Below are positions 1-12,063 of a stretch of DNA of 64,000 nucleotides, piece after piece. This DNA comes from Leptodontidium sp. MPI-SDFR-AT-0119 (Eukaryota; Ascomycota; Leotiomycetes; Helotiales; Leptodontidiaceae). Under the pieces are notes generated by a model. That model was not told the DNA's origin. It made no database searches and saw only the letters and a list, made by a program, of their open reading frames with translations. The translations under genes and the position numbers were made by a program. Location: contig JAHLEZ010000002.1 of the NCBI GenBank assembly GCA_020726505.1, forward strand, positions 2,542,001 through 2,606,000, in the 5' to 3' direction. How positions within the stretch are numbered: position 1 is the first letter of the stretch; each line of letters opens with the position of its first letter.

Positions 1-750
1 TACTCACATCTGGGAGTCAGATAAACCAGAACGGTGGGATTCTACCTTCTGATTAGATACCTTGTAAGAGGTCGTAAAAGAACTCACTAACTGACCGCTC
101 CATAGTGGCCTCCAACAGCCGTCTACCGAGGATGCAGCGAGCTTTGTAGTAAGGAACGAGTTCCAACAGGGGTTTTCTCAAGTCTATCAGTGTTATTGAT
201 TATACGAAAATGGGTTTCTAGGATTCTCAAGAGACTCAAGAGAGGAAATCTAGGACCATTTTGTACGCGGTTAGCAATGTCAAAAACTGCGGAGAAATGA
301 TGGAGTGCTACTTTCTATTACTGAAACTACTTCTAAGGACACAAAAACCAGTTCTACTCAACAAAACACTTCACGGTTAGAAGTTTTGAATAGACTTGAT
401 GACTGGGAGCGAAGGTTGCAGCATATCGATTATACCCAGACCTGAAAATATTCTTAGTTCATCCTTTAGAGTAGCAGAACTGCTGTCGAGGTACAGAATC
501 TGTAGAAAAATCTAACCTACTTCCTGACGAGTGCTGTAGTAAGAGCATTATTGTATGTACTTTCTTAGGATTAGATGGACGCTCGCATCAAGCCTATCCG
601 ATAACTTAACCTGGGGTCAGCTCGTCCGATAGAACATTCCGGGGAAGCTCAATCACTAATCAAAAATGCAACTACGGAAGGGTCGCTAGTCATGAAGCTC
701 ATTAAGGTTTCGGGAAGTTGTAACTAGATGCCACTTCGCCTAGTGAATCC
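1..750. other. No gene recognised (left edge)
   Basis: No open frame of useful length and no recognisable motif on either strand. The end of this stretch is the left flank of hAT copy 1. If the inversion inferred for this window is real, it was once joined directly to the sequence now lying just left of 40608. Confidence 0.5.
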
Positions 751-758
751 CAAGCACA
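751..758. repeat. hAT target-site copy CAAGCACA
   Basis: This 8-bp sequence directly abuts the left end of hAT copy 1. Its partner is not on the other side of copy 1. It lies at 40608-40615 as the reverse complement TGTGCTTG, directly left of hAT copy 2. Confidence 0.85.
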
Positions 759-3700
759 CAAGGTGGTCGATAAGTCAGTCTAGTTAAGTTGAATTAAGTC
801 AGTTAGCCTAAATTCGTAATCAGTCAGTTACTAGCCCTAACCTTAATAAGTCAGTGGTCATATGCTCAACTAATTTAGACTGTCAGTTAAGAGGTAGGAA
901 AATCCTCATAATAGGGTCAGTTTAGGTAGTGGCAGCGAGGCCAAATTTTAGTTAATGCCCCTCATAAATTAAGTTCGCTTAGGGTCAAATAAAGGCCTCT
1001 AATTGGCCAAAATGGCCAAAATAGCCACTTTTAGATTATATAATCTTGTTTAGCGTTGCCTAAACTTATAATTTGGCTACACTTCGTCTTAATTAATCTA
1101 TTTAATATAGCACTATAACTTCTTTACACGCCTCCCCTATAGTTATCAAAGACGACGAATTAAGGGCTTCTCCTGTACCTTCTATAGCGTTTAATAATAC
1201 GTTAATTAACCCCTTTTAGGTTATAATAGTCCTTAAATCGTTAAGGAAAAAGCCTATTCTTCGTGACCGCTGTTTTCGTCTAACGCCTATATATACTACT
1301 TCTTACGACCCTAATAAGCCTTTAACCCTTAATAATTATAAAGAATACTCTCTATACGACTTTAGAGAGCCTTTATTTAATAATTACAAAGTTCAAATAG
1401 CTAAGTTACTTACTAGTTTTGTTATAGTAAGTGCGATAAAGCGGAAGCTTTATTAATGAGTATAAAAAGTTAGGTATAACCTTAAAGACACGACGAAAGC
1501 ATTAAATAACTTTATATAGTATTATAAGCTTTATATATATTTCCCTATTAAATCTGTAGACTAAGTACTAATTGTTAAAGGTTATCACGATACTAAATTT
1601 TCTAAGAATCGCGAATTTCACTTTAACGCTAATACTTTAAATAACGCCAAGCGCCATATACTAAATATATATATATTAGACGTAAGAGGAGATACATAAA
1701 GAGTGAAATTAATAAAACCTACACGCGCTTAAGCCTTAAGAGTCGTAGGTAAAAACTATAACAAAGTAATCCCCTTCTATTAGTAAGAGTTCGTTAACGC
1801 GTTTTTAAAATAAATTATCTACGATAATATTAAACATCGCAAAGCTACCTTTATACGCTTAAAACGTTACTTTAAGATTACGAATATTAAGGCTATTAAT
1901 ACTTTTCTAAATATATACTTTATTATAAAGTTGTAAATTTATAATCTTTTCTGATATATAGAGCCTTAAATTATTAAAGAGATTCGCAACACTAGGTTAA
2001 AGATAACTCTTACTTTTAATAGTTAAGGGTTAAAGAGAAAGAAGATTAGTGTACTTAGTATTATAATTCATTTTATTAACGATTAATACGAATCTTACAC
2101 GCGTCTTATAGGCCTACTAGAGCTCCTAAGGCATAAAAAGACAAGAGTTAGTATATAATTTATCATTTAATTTCCTACCGTATCCTTTAATAAAAAATTA
2201 CAAATTAATACTTAATACTCCTCCCACTTCTTACTCGATTCGGAATTACTACTGATAATTTAGGCTACTTTGTGCTTGACAACGTAACAAATAATAATAT
2301 AACTCTTATAGAGCTTGTAAAGGTGTGGGGATTTAATTATAAAGAGAAGAGACTACGTTATATAGGCCACGTTATTAATTTAATTACTGAGGCTTACTTA
2401 TTTAGTCAAAATAAGAGCTCTTAGGACGACGAATATAAGTTAATAAGGCCAGTTAATCGTCAAAAGCTTTAGCGGCGTAAAGGAGAGGTTAAAAAGTTAT
2501 ACAACTTAGTAACACATGTTATGGCCTCTAGTAAAAGAACTATATTATTTTTAGCCCTTTAATTAGGGCTTAATATTAGTGTGGCAATAAAGAAGGAATA
2601 GAAGTTAATTCTTAATAGAGGGGTACGTTAGAATACCACGTATTTAATAGTACGCAAAGGCCTCGAGTTACGCTAGGCTCTCACAAAATATGTTGTTATG
2701 TTACACGTCTTTATAAAACTAGATAATCGAGAAATATTCGACAACGACTACTTATCCTTAAAGGAGTAAGACACCTTAGAAATTATTAGGGATTAGCTTT
2801 AGCCACTATTTTTACTTACTAAAGGTCTAAAAGAAAATATAAAAATGACTGAAGGGGCTTTAAAACTATCGTATAGTGCTTTATAAGAATCTCTAATTAT
2901 ATTAGAATATATTATAACGCACTTTAAGGCTTTAGAAACTCAATTAAAACAATACTAATTTAACGATTACGTAAGTATATAATAATTAATTACTCTCGCC
3001 TAGTAAGTATACTTAAAGTAGTATAAAAAGACTAATAATTCTCTAGCGTGGCAAGTATTAATAGTTCTTTATCCTTTATATAAGTGGTCCTTTTTTAAGA
3101 AGAACTAAAAAGGGAATTTGGCTCTATTCCTTGTCTCTACGAAATCTAAGTTTAAGAAACTATAAGAAGATTAATATAAAGGCGCAATAGTTATTTCTCG
3201 TGTTACTTTATCTCTAGAACTAGTTCTTACTATATCTTTTGTAGAAAAGGATTACTTAAAGAGTATCCTTAACGCCGCGGCGCTAATCACTAGGCCACGT
3301 ACTACAGTTGTTTCTAGTAAAAGAGATTAATATTTCTATTATCTTTAAAAGCCACCTATTAAGTATATAGGAGTTATAAAGTATTAGAAGTTACGAGAGG
3401 CCGAGTGGCTATAACTAGCTTAAATGGCCTTTAATTTTTTAGTTATACCTGCTATGAGCTTAAAGTGTAAACAAGTCTTTTTTTCTTGCTTTAAACAAAC
3501 TACTTCAGAAAGCTTTAATTTGTTAGGAGAGATGTTATAGCACTAGGAATGTTTAAAGAATTAGTAAAATTGTGGAGCTATTAAAATTGCTAGGGCCTTT
3601 AAAGCTATATTACTAAATGTCTAATTTATATAAAATATCGTCAGTTCAAATCAGTACTGATTAATTTAATTAGTTAAGTTCATTAGTTGCTCTAATTTAC

Positions 3701-3766
3701 GTCAGTTAGTTAGTCGTGGTAATTTAGTCGACTGATACTGACTTAACTGACTTATCGACCACCTTA
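759..3766 (+). mobile_element. hAT transposon copy 1, decayed
   Basis: A 3008-bp element with terminal inverted repeats of about 20 bp (CAAGGTGGTCGATAAG...). Its last base is A at 3766 where copy 2 has the expected G. Subterminal regions are full of GTCAGTTA/TAACTGAC repeats, as is common for hAT transposase binding. The interior is AT-rich with no long ORF. At about 3381-3592 on the + strand a broken reading frame still shows an hATC dimerisation domain: KLREAEW, then AFNFLVIPAMS, then NLLGEML and ECLKN. Stops sit where Trp would be expected (TGG to TAG), the pattern left by RIP. A full-length inverted copy of the same length lies at 40616-43623. The 8-bp flanks fit hAT target-site duplication length. 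The element is certainly non-autonomous now. Confidence 0.9.
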
Positions 3767-3774
3767 GCAACCAA
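3767..3774. repeat. hAT target-site copy GCAACCAA
   Basis: Eight bases abutting the right end of hAT copy 1. The partner is TTGGTTGC (its reverse complement) at 43624-43631, abutting the right end of hAT copy 2. It falls inside the coding sequence of a 2EXR gene on both sides. Confidence 0.85.
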
Positions 3775-3992
3775 CCGTCAACATCCCTAGTCTTCAGTAC
3801 GTGCCAAGGTTAGAGGCTGTGAGTTGGCAAATGTCGGCGTTGGCTATTCAGGTCAACAAGAATACGGAGACTGCTTACGAAAGGAAAGCGGTGGAGCCTT
3901 TCAAGATGTTGCCCTGGGTGTTCGAGGATACTGCTCTTAGGTTCCAAGTTATGAACTCGAACAAGGGGAAGGACTACAAGAATTGGGTTTAG
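3774..3992 (+). pseudogene. 3' fragment of split 2EXR gene
   Basis: An open frame runs from the hAT edge to a TAG at 3990-3992, coding about 72 residues that end in KDYKNWV. There is no sensible start codon. The frame entering from the target-site duplication (TGG CAA CCA A) is exactly the frame in which the 2EXR gene at 43624-44603 runs into hAT copy 2. Joining the two at the duplicated 8 bp gives 1122 coding bases, a whole number of codons. I therefore read this as the missing C-terminus of that gene, moved about 40 kb by an inversion. On its own the fragment has no recognisable domain and was probably not expressed after the break. Confidence 0.8.
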
Positions 3993-4519
3993 CCTGGACG
4001 TTATTGATAGGGAGGCGTGTTCTATATGAAGAAGTCATGTACAAGAATTGGAAGTTGTTGGTTTACTGAGAGAGTTCTATAGAACACGGGTATTGTTGGT
4101 AGTTGTTGGCCGTCAGATAGCCATCAATGCGACAACAAATTCCGTGAACTATATCCCGGGTATGTGTCCGCTGGACCAGAGATGGTGCTGGAAGATTAAA
4201 TTAACTTGATCATTGTATGCAAAAACCATCTATTTTGTACTAATTTCTAGGTCAATTCTTTGCGTAATAACACGGGATCGGTGGCTTTCCTAACCTGCGG
4301 GAAAACAGAAGCTGGGGCCAATGGCACATCAAAGATCGTTCTTTGTTACCCACCCGCGCTTTCACTACTCATGTAGAGAACTAGCTTGAGAAGTATCCCA
4401 AATCATTGTTGCGGAGCTGGTCTCTGTTCACCTAGCCCTTCTTGCAAGTTGCATCAAACACCTAGAGCCAGTCACCACAAAACTGAGAGTCCAGTGGTGG
4501 TGATCGCTTGTTTTAGATT
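3993..4519. other. Intergenic, no gene recognised
   Basis: About 530 bp between the 2EXR tail and the 3' end of the rhodopsin-domain gene. A + strand frame starting at 4386 overlaps the last exon of that gene and looks like a shadow. I see no other feature. Confidence 0.5.
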
Positions 4520-5795
4520 TTATTCTATAACCTGTCTGATTTCCCATTGTCTTGTACTGTTATCTGTATTTGATGGCTTCCTAGGACTGGATCCACCCTT
4601 TCCTACATCCACATCCGGCTCGGATGATTTCGACCTTCTGGACATCTTTTCAGAATTATGGTCAAGAAATATGCTCAGTGAGGGCAAACAGGCACAAATC
4701 AACCCAATTGAAGTCTCTGCTGCACTGTGGTCTGGTCAGCATTTTTGGATCAAACCTAGAATAGGGATAAAATGCTAGTTGGTGAAATTACCCAAGAATA
4801 TTGAACGCAACACCATACAGCGTCCCATTATGAGTCGCCCAGATATGTCTGACAAAGACCAATCTTGCGATACTTGCAACGTTGGCCAGACCTCCTGCTG
4901 CAAGTATTCCCACTACCCTCATTTTCTTCCCCTTCGAGAGTTTTGCCCCCCATACTAACGGTATTGGTATTATCAAGACTGCCAGATCGGTGGTAGTACT
5001 CATGACGGTATCTGCGAGATAGATGGCCCGCATGTCCAAACAGGTCGAATGAGGATAAGACGCACGATCCCAGTAGGCTGCTATCGGGTTGCAGATAAAC
5101 ACCCTGGCGAACTGAATAGGTATATAGTAGCCCAGCATCACGGCGACGAAGATCTTGATTGCGATGGTGGATTTGTGGGCTGTGGCGAAGAGTCGAGCGG
5201 AGAAGAGAATTAAGGTCAGCTTTATTAGGCATGCCGTGGGTCCGTAGAGGAGAAGTCCCGGGTAGTTGACCTGATTTCTCGTAAGTTCTTGTCTCCCCGA
5301 TAGTCACTTTAACATTCTGGGAGTTGTCCAAGATTCCAAGCAATTCCAGGCAATTCGAGGCTCACCTCGAGGTATTTCTTGACGTCTTCCATGGTCACTT
5401 CCCAAACGTTGTACCCACCGCCATAGAAACCATCTACAAGCCGACCGCAATCAGCTATTCGAATCGAAGATCAAACAGATGCAGTCACCTACACATGATA
5501 TTGTCGACCATATATCCGACGAAGAATATCCAAGCAGAGAGACAGACCCCTTTGATTGTCAGGGACTTAAATTGGCCGAGATATGGGCAGAGTTGTATAA
5601 CTCACAATCCTCTTTAAACATTGACTTCTGGATGAACCATCTCGTATACATGCGCAAGAAAACGAAGGCGCTGGCAATCGCCAGACACATACCTTGAACT
5701 ACGAAGTTGACCGTTCTCAACACATCCTGAGGATTGTCAAGGTTCGCGACGACGCCAGGGGGTGGTGGCAATGCTCCCTGGCGAGTCGACATCAT
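4520..5795 (-). CDS. Fungal rhodopsin-domain integral membrane protein
   Basis: Five exons, all junctions in frame: 5795-5606, 5549-5493, 5433-5366, 5270-4792, 4724-4520 (332 residues). The family is the fungal rhodopsin domain (PF20684; SAT4/Pth11-related plasma-membrane proteins, generally seven helices, molecular role mostly unknown). Family signatures occur in order: RMYTRWF near residue 50, EDWVCLSAW, a YGGGYNVWEV stretch with the typical Tyr-Gly and Trp, the FICNPIAAYWD segment with its Cys, a CLDMRAIYLAD segment, LIIPIPLVWG, and near the end ETSIGLICACLPSLS. The start is the first Met of MMSTRQG, followed by a short extracellular Pro-rich stretch. The last intron has a CTGAC branch site 13 bases before its acceptor. 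The tail is charged and serine-rich, as expected for the cytosolic end. No lesion is visible, so the gene is probably functional. Confidence 0.85.
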
Positions 5796-7272
5796 ACGCA
5801 GGACGTATTGCTGGTTGGACGTCAGTCGTTCTCATGATGAGGTTCAATGGAAGTCCCACATATGCAGCAGCATGGGAGCCGCCAAGTGGAGTACTGTAAG
5901 TAAGTCACCAAGCGGCAGATGTCAGATGCTGGAGTAGAAAAAGAGTGGTGATCGAGTGAAAGGTCAAAATCCAACAACTTGGCAACCCACACTCACACTC
6001 ATTGTGGCGGGCCTCCGGGCTTTTGATGGGATTCCAGACGCGAGTTTGTTTGCTTTCATCCGCACAGACACTTGTGTTTTGACTTCGGATTATACTTTTG
6101 GCGCACACAGTGTAGCGTGCCATAAGGAACTCTCTGGAGCCATTGAAAAAATACAGGCAAACGTTTAGCATGCCTTCCATGCATTGCCCTAGCAGATATC
6201 GAAGATAAACTTCCTGCGTTAGATTTCTGCCCTAAGGTCCCGTCCGCCCGTTCCGCGGAATGCTTGCGACAATCTCAACCCAGAACAGAAACCGCTAAAC
6301 TCGCATTTGCCGACAATATCTACTAAATGAAATTTAAAAACAAAAATGATATTCAGCATCATACAATACGTTTTACCGAAAGCAATGTACACTACCATGA
6401 GCTGAGGCGAGCAATTGTCTGGAACCCCTGGTCCTGGAAATTACGAGCGAATGGAAGAACGAGTCAGTATTGACGTACCAGTAAGTTTGGATTTATTTTA
6501 GGCCAAAGTCTGTTAATTATCCAATGCGGTTTCTGATTTATTTAAGCTTTGCTCATTCGGAAATGCCCCCGTTCCCCTCCGCGAGGCATCGGAGCGAGGT
6601 CGCAAATGGAGGTAGGTTTCGGCCTTAACTCTTACCACGTCTCATCAATTCTCTGCCTGCCCCAAGTAGTCTCCATGTTCAAGTTATGTCAAGTGATAAA
6701 ATTGCAGACTCTTGATGTGTTTTGCCTGATCTTGGACTGTGTCCGTTGGCTGTTCCAATAGCATAAATGGAAAATGAGGCTAAATAAATACTCGCGCTTG
6801 AATGTCCAGTGAAATTACAAGTAGCTAATATGAAAAAGTAATGATGTGCAGAAAGACTTTCAAGAAAGATGCTTTGACAAGCATGCTCCTTGGACCTTGG
6901 GAAGTTCCGAGACCGACCAATCTACTTGAATCCTTGTTTGTTCGTCTGATTTCTCACTCCCTCGCCAAGCTGGCGACTTGTGCTTTAATTTTCAATTACG
7001 AGAGTGAACTTACTTAGCAAAGGTTTTGCATCAAATTTACCGTCGCAAATTTTAGAGAAATTACATTCTTATTTGCGAGAGTGGGGAAATATAGGTTAAT
7101 GAGATCGCGCTTCCACTAACAAACTGCATCAGGTTCTGTCATCTAACTCACAGCAATACCTCGACGGTCCAACCCGAATTAAGGTCTTTGATAGGTCTTG
7201 ATTTTACAAGCTACGAATTGACAGAGGAGACAGAGGAGATTGTGGGCGTCCAAACTTTCTTTGTTAAAGAGA
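5796..7272. other. Intergenic, no gene recognised
   Basis: Upstream region of the rhodopsin-domain gene and downstream region of the FAD-monooxygenase pseudogene, both on the minus strand. Only short, unconvincing frames are present. No repeat structure was noticed. Confidence 0.5.
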
Positions 7273-8611
7273 TTAATTTTCCCTGTATTCATCCAGCTCG
7301 GGGTACTCAGGTACTGACCAAGTCACCCTTTTATCCATACCTACACCACCCGACTGACCGTACCCAAGGGATGCAGCCCATCCTGCGAGTGTATGCAGAA
7401 TCCCAATACCAAACTTTGACTGAGGAAGAAAAAGACCCAAACCGAAACTACTCCCTTGTGTCTGACAAACCATGGGCCGGAACTTCGCCTCATAATTTTT
7501 TGCTCCTTGTACAACATCTTCAGCCAACGAAGATGCATCTCTCTTAGCCAAAGTTGCAAATTCTCCAGCCAAGATGTAAGCTCCAACCATCCCAAGAGTA
7601 ACACCTTGGCCATTAACCGTTTGGCAATGTGCTGCATCGCCAAGTAAAACAACACGCCCCTTAGACCAGTCACCTTTCGGAAGTCTGATCTAATCCAACC
7701 GAGTCGCATACAAATCATCAGCCAACGGCGAATGCTGGAGACCACGCATAAAACGATCTGTTTTCCATCCACAATCTTCATACAACCCCGCCCAAGCTTT
7801 CTTCAACTCTGCCAAGCTTCCAGATTTGTATGCCTCTTCAAGAGTTGGCTGCTGTCCATGTATGATCATGTATATTCGCAGAAGATCCGGCCGATCTTGT
7901 CTCGTACCGATCACTCGACGTCCAGGAAGGTGGCACAATGTCCATGCTTTTGAATCGCCTGGCTGGGAGGGAATGGTGAAGAAGCCGGTGTGTGCATTGA
8001 GTGAATGGCGCGGGTCTGGTGCGTCAGGGCCGAGCATGATCTTTCGAGTTTGAGAACCACTTCCGTCTGCGCCTACAACGAGATCGAAGTCTTCTTTCCG
8101 ACCATCTAAGAAGTCGACATGTACCTTCCCATTGGCTTTGTGATGGTCGTCCTGAGTGAAGGATCTGATCGAGGTGTTGAAGATGTGGTGGACGTTCTTC
8201 TTATTTTTGGTGAGATTGTACTGGATTTCTGTTAGCACGAGCTTCATCTCACAACCGAGAAAAATGACATACCAACAACTCCACAAGATCTCCACGCATC
8301 ACCTCGAACTCTGAACTAAAGTTCTGCTCCGTGGAATTGGTCTCCGTGGCAGGGAAATACGCCATTGATTTCCCTCTCTCGTCAACGAGTTGCATGCCAG
8401 GCTCATGGACAGCAGCAGCCCGAACTGCCGCTTCCAACCCCATCTTCTTCATCATTGGTACGCCTTGGCCGCGAATATCGACTTGTTGGCCGTGTGCACG
8501 AATTCTGGGAAAGCGCTCAATCAATGTTACTTCGGTATTGAGGCGAGAGAGCCAGTAAGCGAGAGACGGCCCGGCAACCCCGCCACCGACGATGAGGACT
8601 TTGAGGACCAT
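7273..8611 (-). pseudogene. FAD-dependent monooxygenase, probable pseudogene
   Basis: Aromatic-ring hydroxylase type flavoprotein (FAD_binding_3 family; NAD(P)H-dependent hydroxylation). All three fingerprints are present: the dinucleotide-binding VLIVGGGVAGPSLAYWL at residues 4-20, the DG motif LVVGADGSGSQTRK in the middle, and the GD motif VVLLGDAAHC followed by NGQGVTLGM. Two defects are visible. An in-frame TAG at 7690-7692 falls just before IRLPKGDW, where Gln (CAG) would fit, a C-to-T change in a CpA context. Near 8250-8275 the frame breaks after GDLVELL: a GTATGT donor is present but the only in-frame acceptor would give an intron of about 25 bases. The chain is otherwise complete, ending in PELDEYREN. 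A sequencing error at one site cannot be excluded, but two together favour a pseudogene. Confidence 0.75.
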
Positions 8612-10461
8612 GATCTCTTGACTGTAAAGTCTGAAAATGGTTCGCTCATTGATCTGGTTAAAGTTATGGGATCTGGATGTCTATCTTAAATATGTTGTGC
8701 GCAGGCAGGACGGTCAAGTGTTCATTGTGTTGTCAGATTAATGGTATGTCCGGTCCGGTCCGTAGCTTCGGCCGAGAAGACATGGGCAACATCCCAGCGG
8801 TTTGCAGCTCAAAGAACAATTCTTTGACACAAATCAATACTATTAACTAAATAAGATTGTACTGAGCTAGTATTAATGGTATGATCCCCGCTTCTGAAAA
8901 CTTCTAGATTGGCCGCATCCATGGCCTCGCCCGGGCTCGGGTTTCTACCTGGTGATTCACACCAAGTCAAGAACGACTTATTCAAAGCTCAGAGAGCCAC
9001 GTACCAGTCCTTTCTTCGTTTTTAACCTTTTCTGATCTAAAACTCTACAAATACGAGCCTCTCCAGGTTTAGCCCAACAAGACAAACGTGACGGTTCGGC
9101 TTTGATTGTCTAACGAGCATTCTTCTTCAGTAATAGCTCCGACAAAAACAAATACGGCCGTTCATCTTGAGTTTAAACAATCTATAAGAAATCTTATCTT
9201 ACACTCTTAGGTACAGTAGGCTTTCTTAGCAAGCTGAGCTTGTGTATCAAGGCTGATTGTAGTTTTCCTACAAGCAGCTCGTTCGGAAGATCTTTAAAGT
9301 AGGTCCCCTATCCATTTTCGTCAACTGAACATTCCTGCTGCTTTTGCACATAGTTTTAAGACGTTTAATTTAACCTACACTTAGAACTTATATTAATCAT
9401 CCTCAAAAGAAACAGTACTTGCTCGCCAAAGCCATTTTGAGATTCTTGCAGGGCAGTTTTCAGCACAACAAGTGTCTCTTGAACCGGGAGTCCCATCACT
9501 CTTTAAACTCCCTTGATGTTCTTTCATTTCTATTTACCGCTCTAGCTCTGTGTTTGTTAGACAACTGCAAAGACGTTTTGAACTCTCTATGCTAATATTG
9601 AGTTTGAGATTGGTCTTTGCCGCCCTCATTTATATTGCTAGGATAATCACGTATAGAGAGGAAGCAGGAGATTGTCAATTGGGTTGATCAGCTTGTAGTA
9701 TTAAAAGCTATGGACAGACGATCAGGGAGATTACAAGTAGTCTTGGCAACTACTACCTCGCAGAGATTTAGTTATCCGGCTACCTGGCATACTCATGACT
9801 TAAACCTGCAACAGTTTCTAATATATATATATGACTTACTAGATTTCACAAAACAGCGACAAAGACTCAGCCTCAAGTTCGAGCGAATGTAGAAGGCTGA
9901 GCTAGCTACCTACCTGCATATGCCGTGCATGACTCCCTACTAGACCTAGAACGTTCTCTACTTATTGGAAAGGAACCTAATTATACTTCTTCCTCTCGAT
10001 CCCTTCTAAATCTAACATCCAAACAAATTTACGGCATCAGAACAAAACGTCTCAAAGTCGATCTTCAAGTGAAGCAGCAATACTGCTGCAAAAATTGTCT
10101 AATCTGAGCCTCAATCAACATGATTTAGGTAAGTTAGCGTCCTTTGTTGTTTATAGCTGCATGTTTATGACCACTACGCACTTCTGACTTGGAGCAAATA
10201 TGACTCTATATCCTATAGAGTCTACAGTGAACAGAAATCTATTAATTCTATATCCATCACAGGATCTTAAGCTTGCAAAAAGCAAAAAAAAAAAAAGAAA
10301 AACCAAAAAAAACCCCCCCGGATGATACATACCCCGCATCGTCTAAGTCTGAACTTGAGACATCAACAGAGTTTGAGCTTGAGATATCGAATATTTCCCT
10401 TAAGCCCTCAGTCTCGCTTTGCTTCACCCAACGCTAGCGACCTCTACAGATGCGAGTTTAT
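8612..10461. other. Intergenic, no gene recognised
   Basis: About 1.85 kb with many stops in all frames and no recognisable protein signature. Short homopurine/A-rich and C-rich runs occur at about 10277-10320. Nothing else is supportable. Confidence 0.5.
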
Positions 10462-11126
10462 CGACCACTTCCCCTTTTCTACCTTCAATTGCTTACTCCT
10501 GAGCTAAGAATCATAAATTGGGAATATTGCATTCCACTTAACCGCAAACATTCGCCATTTCGCTTCTCGGAGCAGAGCGTCACAAATCTCTGAGACCACC
10601 GATGGTCTATCTACCATATTTAAGTACAACACTCTGTCAGTCCTTCATGTCTGCCACGCCCCTCTAATTGAAGTTTTGAAGATCTACAAGTCTGCATTTC
10701 ACTTGAAACTTGGAAGACCTCCTGGTGTTCGACTTCGCAAACTCGACCTTCTACACCTTTTACCGGAACGATTGAGTCTACCCACGACATGAATCTGTAA
10801 AGCAGGTCGCATTTTACACGTCTTCTGGTCTTGATGCCGCCACCACATGGTCGCTCTTGTGGTGTAGATGTTTCTGCAAACTGGAGACTCTTTATGTCGT
10901 CTCAATGAATCCACCATTTGTTGAAGCGTATCAAGTCGACAAGTGGAACATGGGCAAGTCGGATGAGACTCAACGGCTGATCTGTGGAGAGTTGCGACAA
11001 AGCCGCGGTCTAGTCACCATCCTTGTGCATTTGAGAAGAGATCTTGGTTGGGTGCCTCCTCGTTTCGTTTGCTTGACACCGGAGGAATCCGAAGCTGGGA
11101 CTCGTTCGTTAAGTCTATTTCATTAA
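10462..11126 (+). pseudogene. 2EXR-domain gene relic
   Basis: Recognisable only by joining frames. At 10470-10535 one frame reads LLTPELRIINWEYCIP, the 2EXR opening motif (usual form LPxELRxxIWxxxxP). At 10640-10704 another frame reads VLHVCHAPLIEVLKIYKSAF, corresponding to the second family block (usually VCxESRxxALxxYxxxF). From 10707 to 11126 a third stretch begins NLEDLLVFDF, matching the later D-L-F block, and continues through LETLYVVS to the stop. An in-frame TGA lies at 10773-10775 in this last part. No start codon is identifiable. The order and spacing of the blocks match the intact copies in this window, so I read it as a decayed family member. It is too broken to be expressed as a full protein. 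Confidence 0.65.
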
Positions 11127-12063
11127 TATTATTATATTAATTATTATTTTGTTAAATTATTTTTAAACTAAATAGCTAATTTAAGATAACATAACATTTT
11201 TATAAAAGAGAAGAAAAATGTTGGATTCTTTTTTAGTCGTTGAACGTTTTTACCATTAAAAGTAAATTTCGCTTCAAGTGAACATTTTAAAGTCTTTCTT
11301 GAAATTAACCCAATTAATTCAATATTTATTTTATTAAATATTGAAGGACAAGTTATTGTTGTTGTTTATCCCTAGCGTAGCTTTTTCAGTTATCCAAGAC
11401 CTTTCCTTTCTGCATCTTGTAATCATAAGCCCGAAAATGACGTACGTGTCATTCGCGAGATAGATTGAGAGAATTCAACTGAATGTTTTACTGATATAGT
11501 AAATTCCCACGGAAATCTTTGTTTGGTCGCCGGAAGTTGTCTGCTCCCAAGAAATGTTGTACTTGTTTGGTATGGAAACCTTATGGAACTTTAACAGATT
11601 TAGATGCACCACTTGAAATCATGTTCAGTCTTAGACTATTGACCAAAAAAATCAATGTTCACCGTCCATTGACCGCTGAGTGTGGTTTTTGATTGTGACA
11701 ACGTGATTGGATCAAGTGACCTAGTTTTGAAGTGGATTCTTAAACCTTGCAATTCATAATAGGAGCTTCTCTCAACGTCACTTCCACTCCTACTTTGATG
11801 GTATTCTACACTTATTTCACGTTGTTTCTATCTCCTAGTAGATCTGGATTCTGCGTGGCTAAACAAAAGCCACTATTCCTCTGGTGGCTTAGCTTCGCGC
11901 CACATCTCACTTCAGCTGAAGTCTATTTAAACGTCAGCTCATCAGGATACTAGTCTTCAGCTCAACTCATCTTCTTTACCAACACAACTCCAAATAATAT
12001 ATCCTACCACTTTCCAGGCGACACAGCTTCGCCAGTTGGCTGTGCATTTGAATAGCAGCCGAC
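11127..12063. other. AT-rich spacer and promoter region of next gene
   Basis: The first 230 bp are strongly AT-rich without coding sense. The right half precedes the 2EXR gene starting at 12064. A TATA-like CTATTTAAA at 11923-11931 lies about 135 bp before that start. Confidence 0.5.

Noticed and set aside
759..3766. Single complete hAT insertion with its own target-site duplication
   Set aside because: The 8-bp flanks on the two sides of copy 1 differ; each matches a flank of copy 2 instead.
4386..4778. 130-codon + strand ORF
   Set aside because: It lies antisense to the last exon and intron of the rhodopsin-domain gene, whose spliced frame is strongly supported, and has no family feature.
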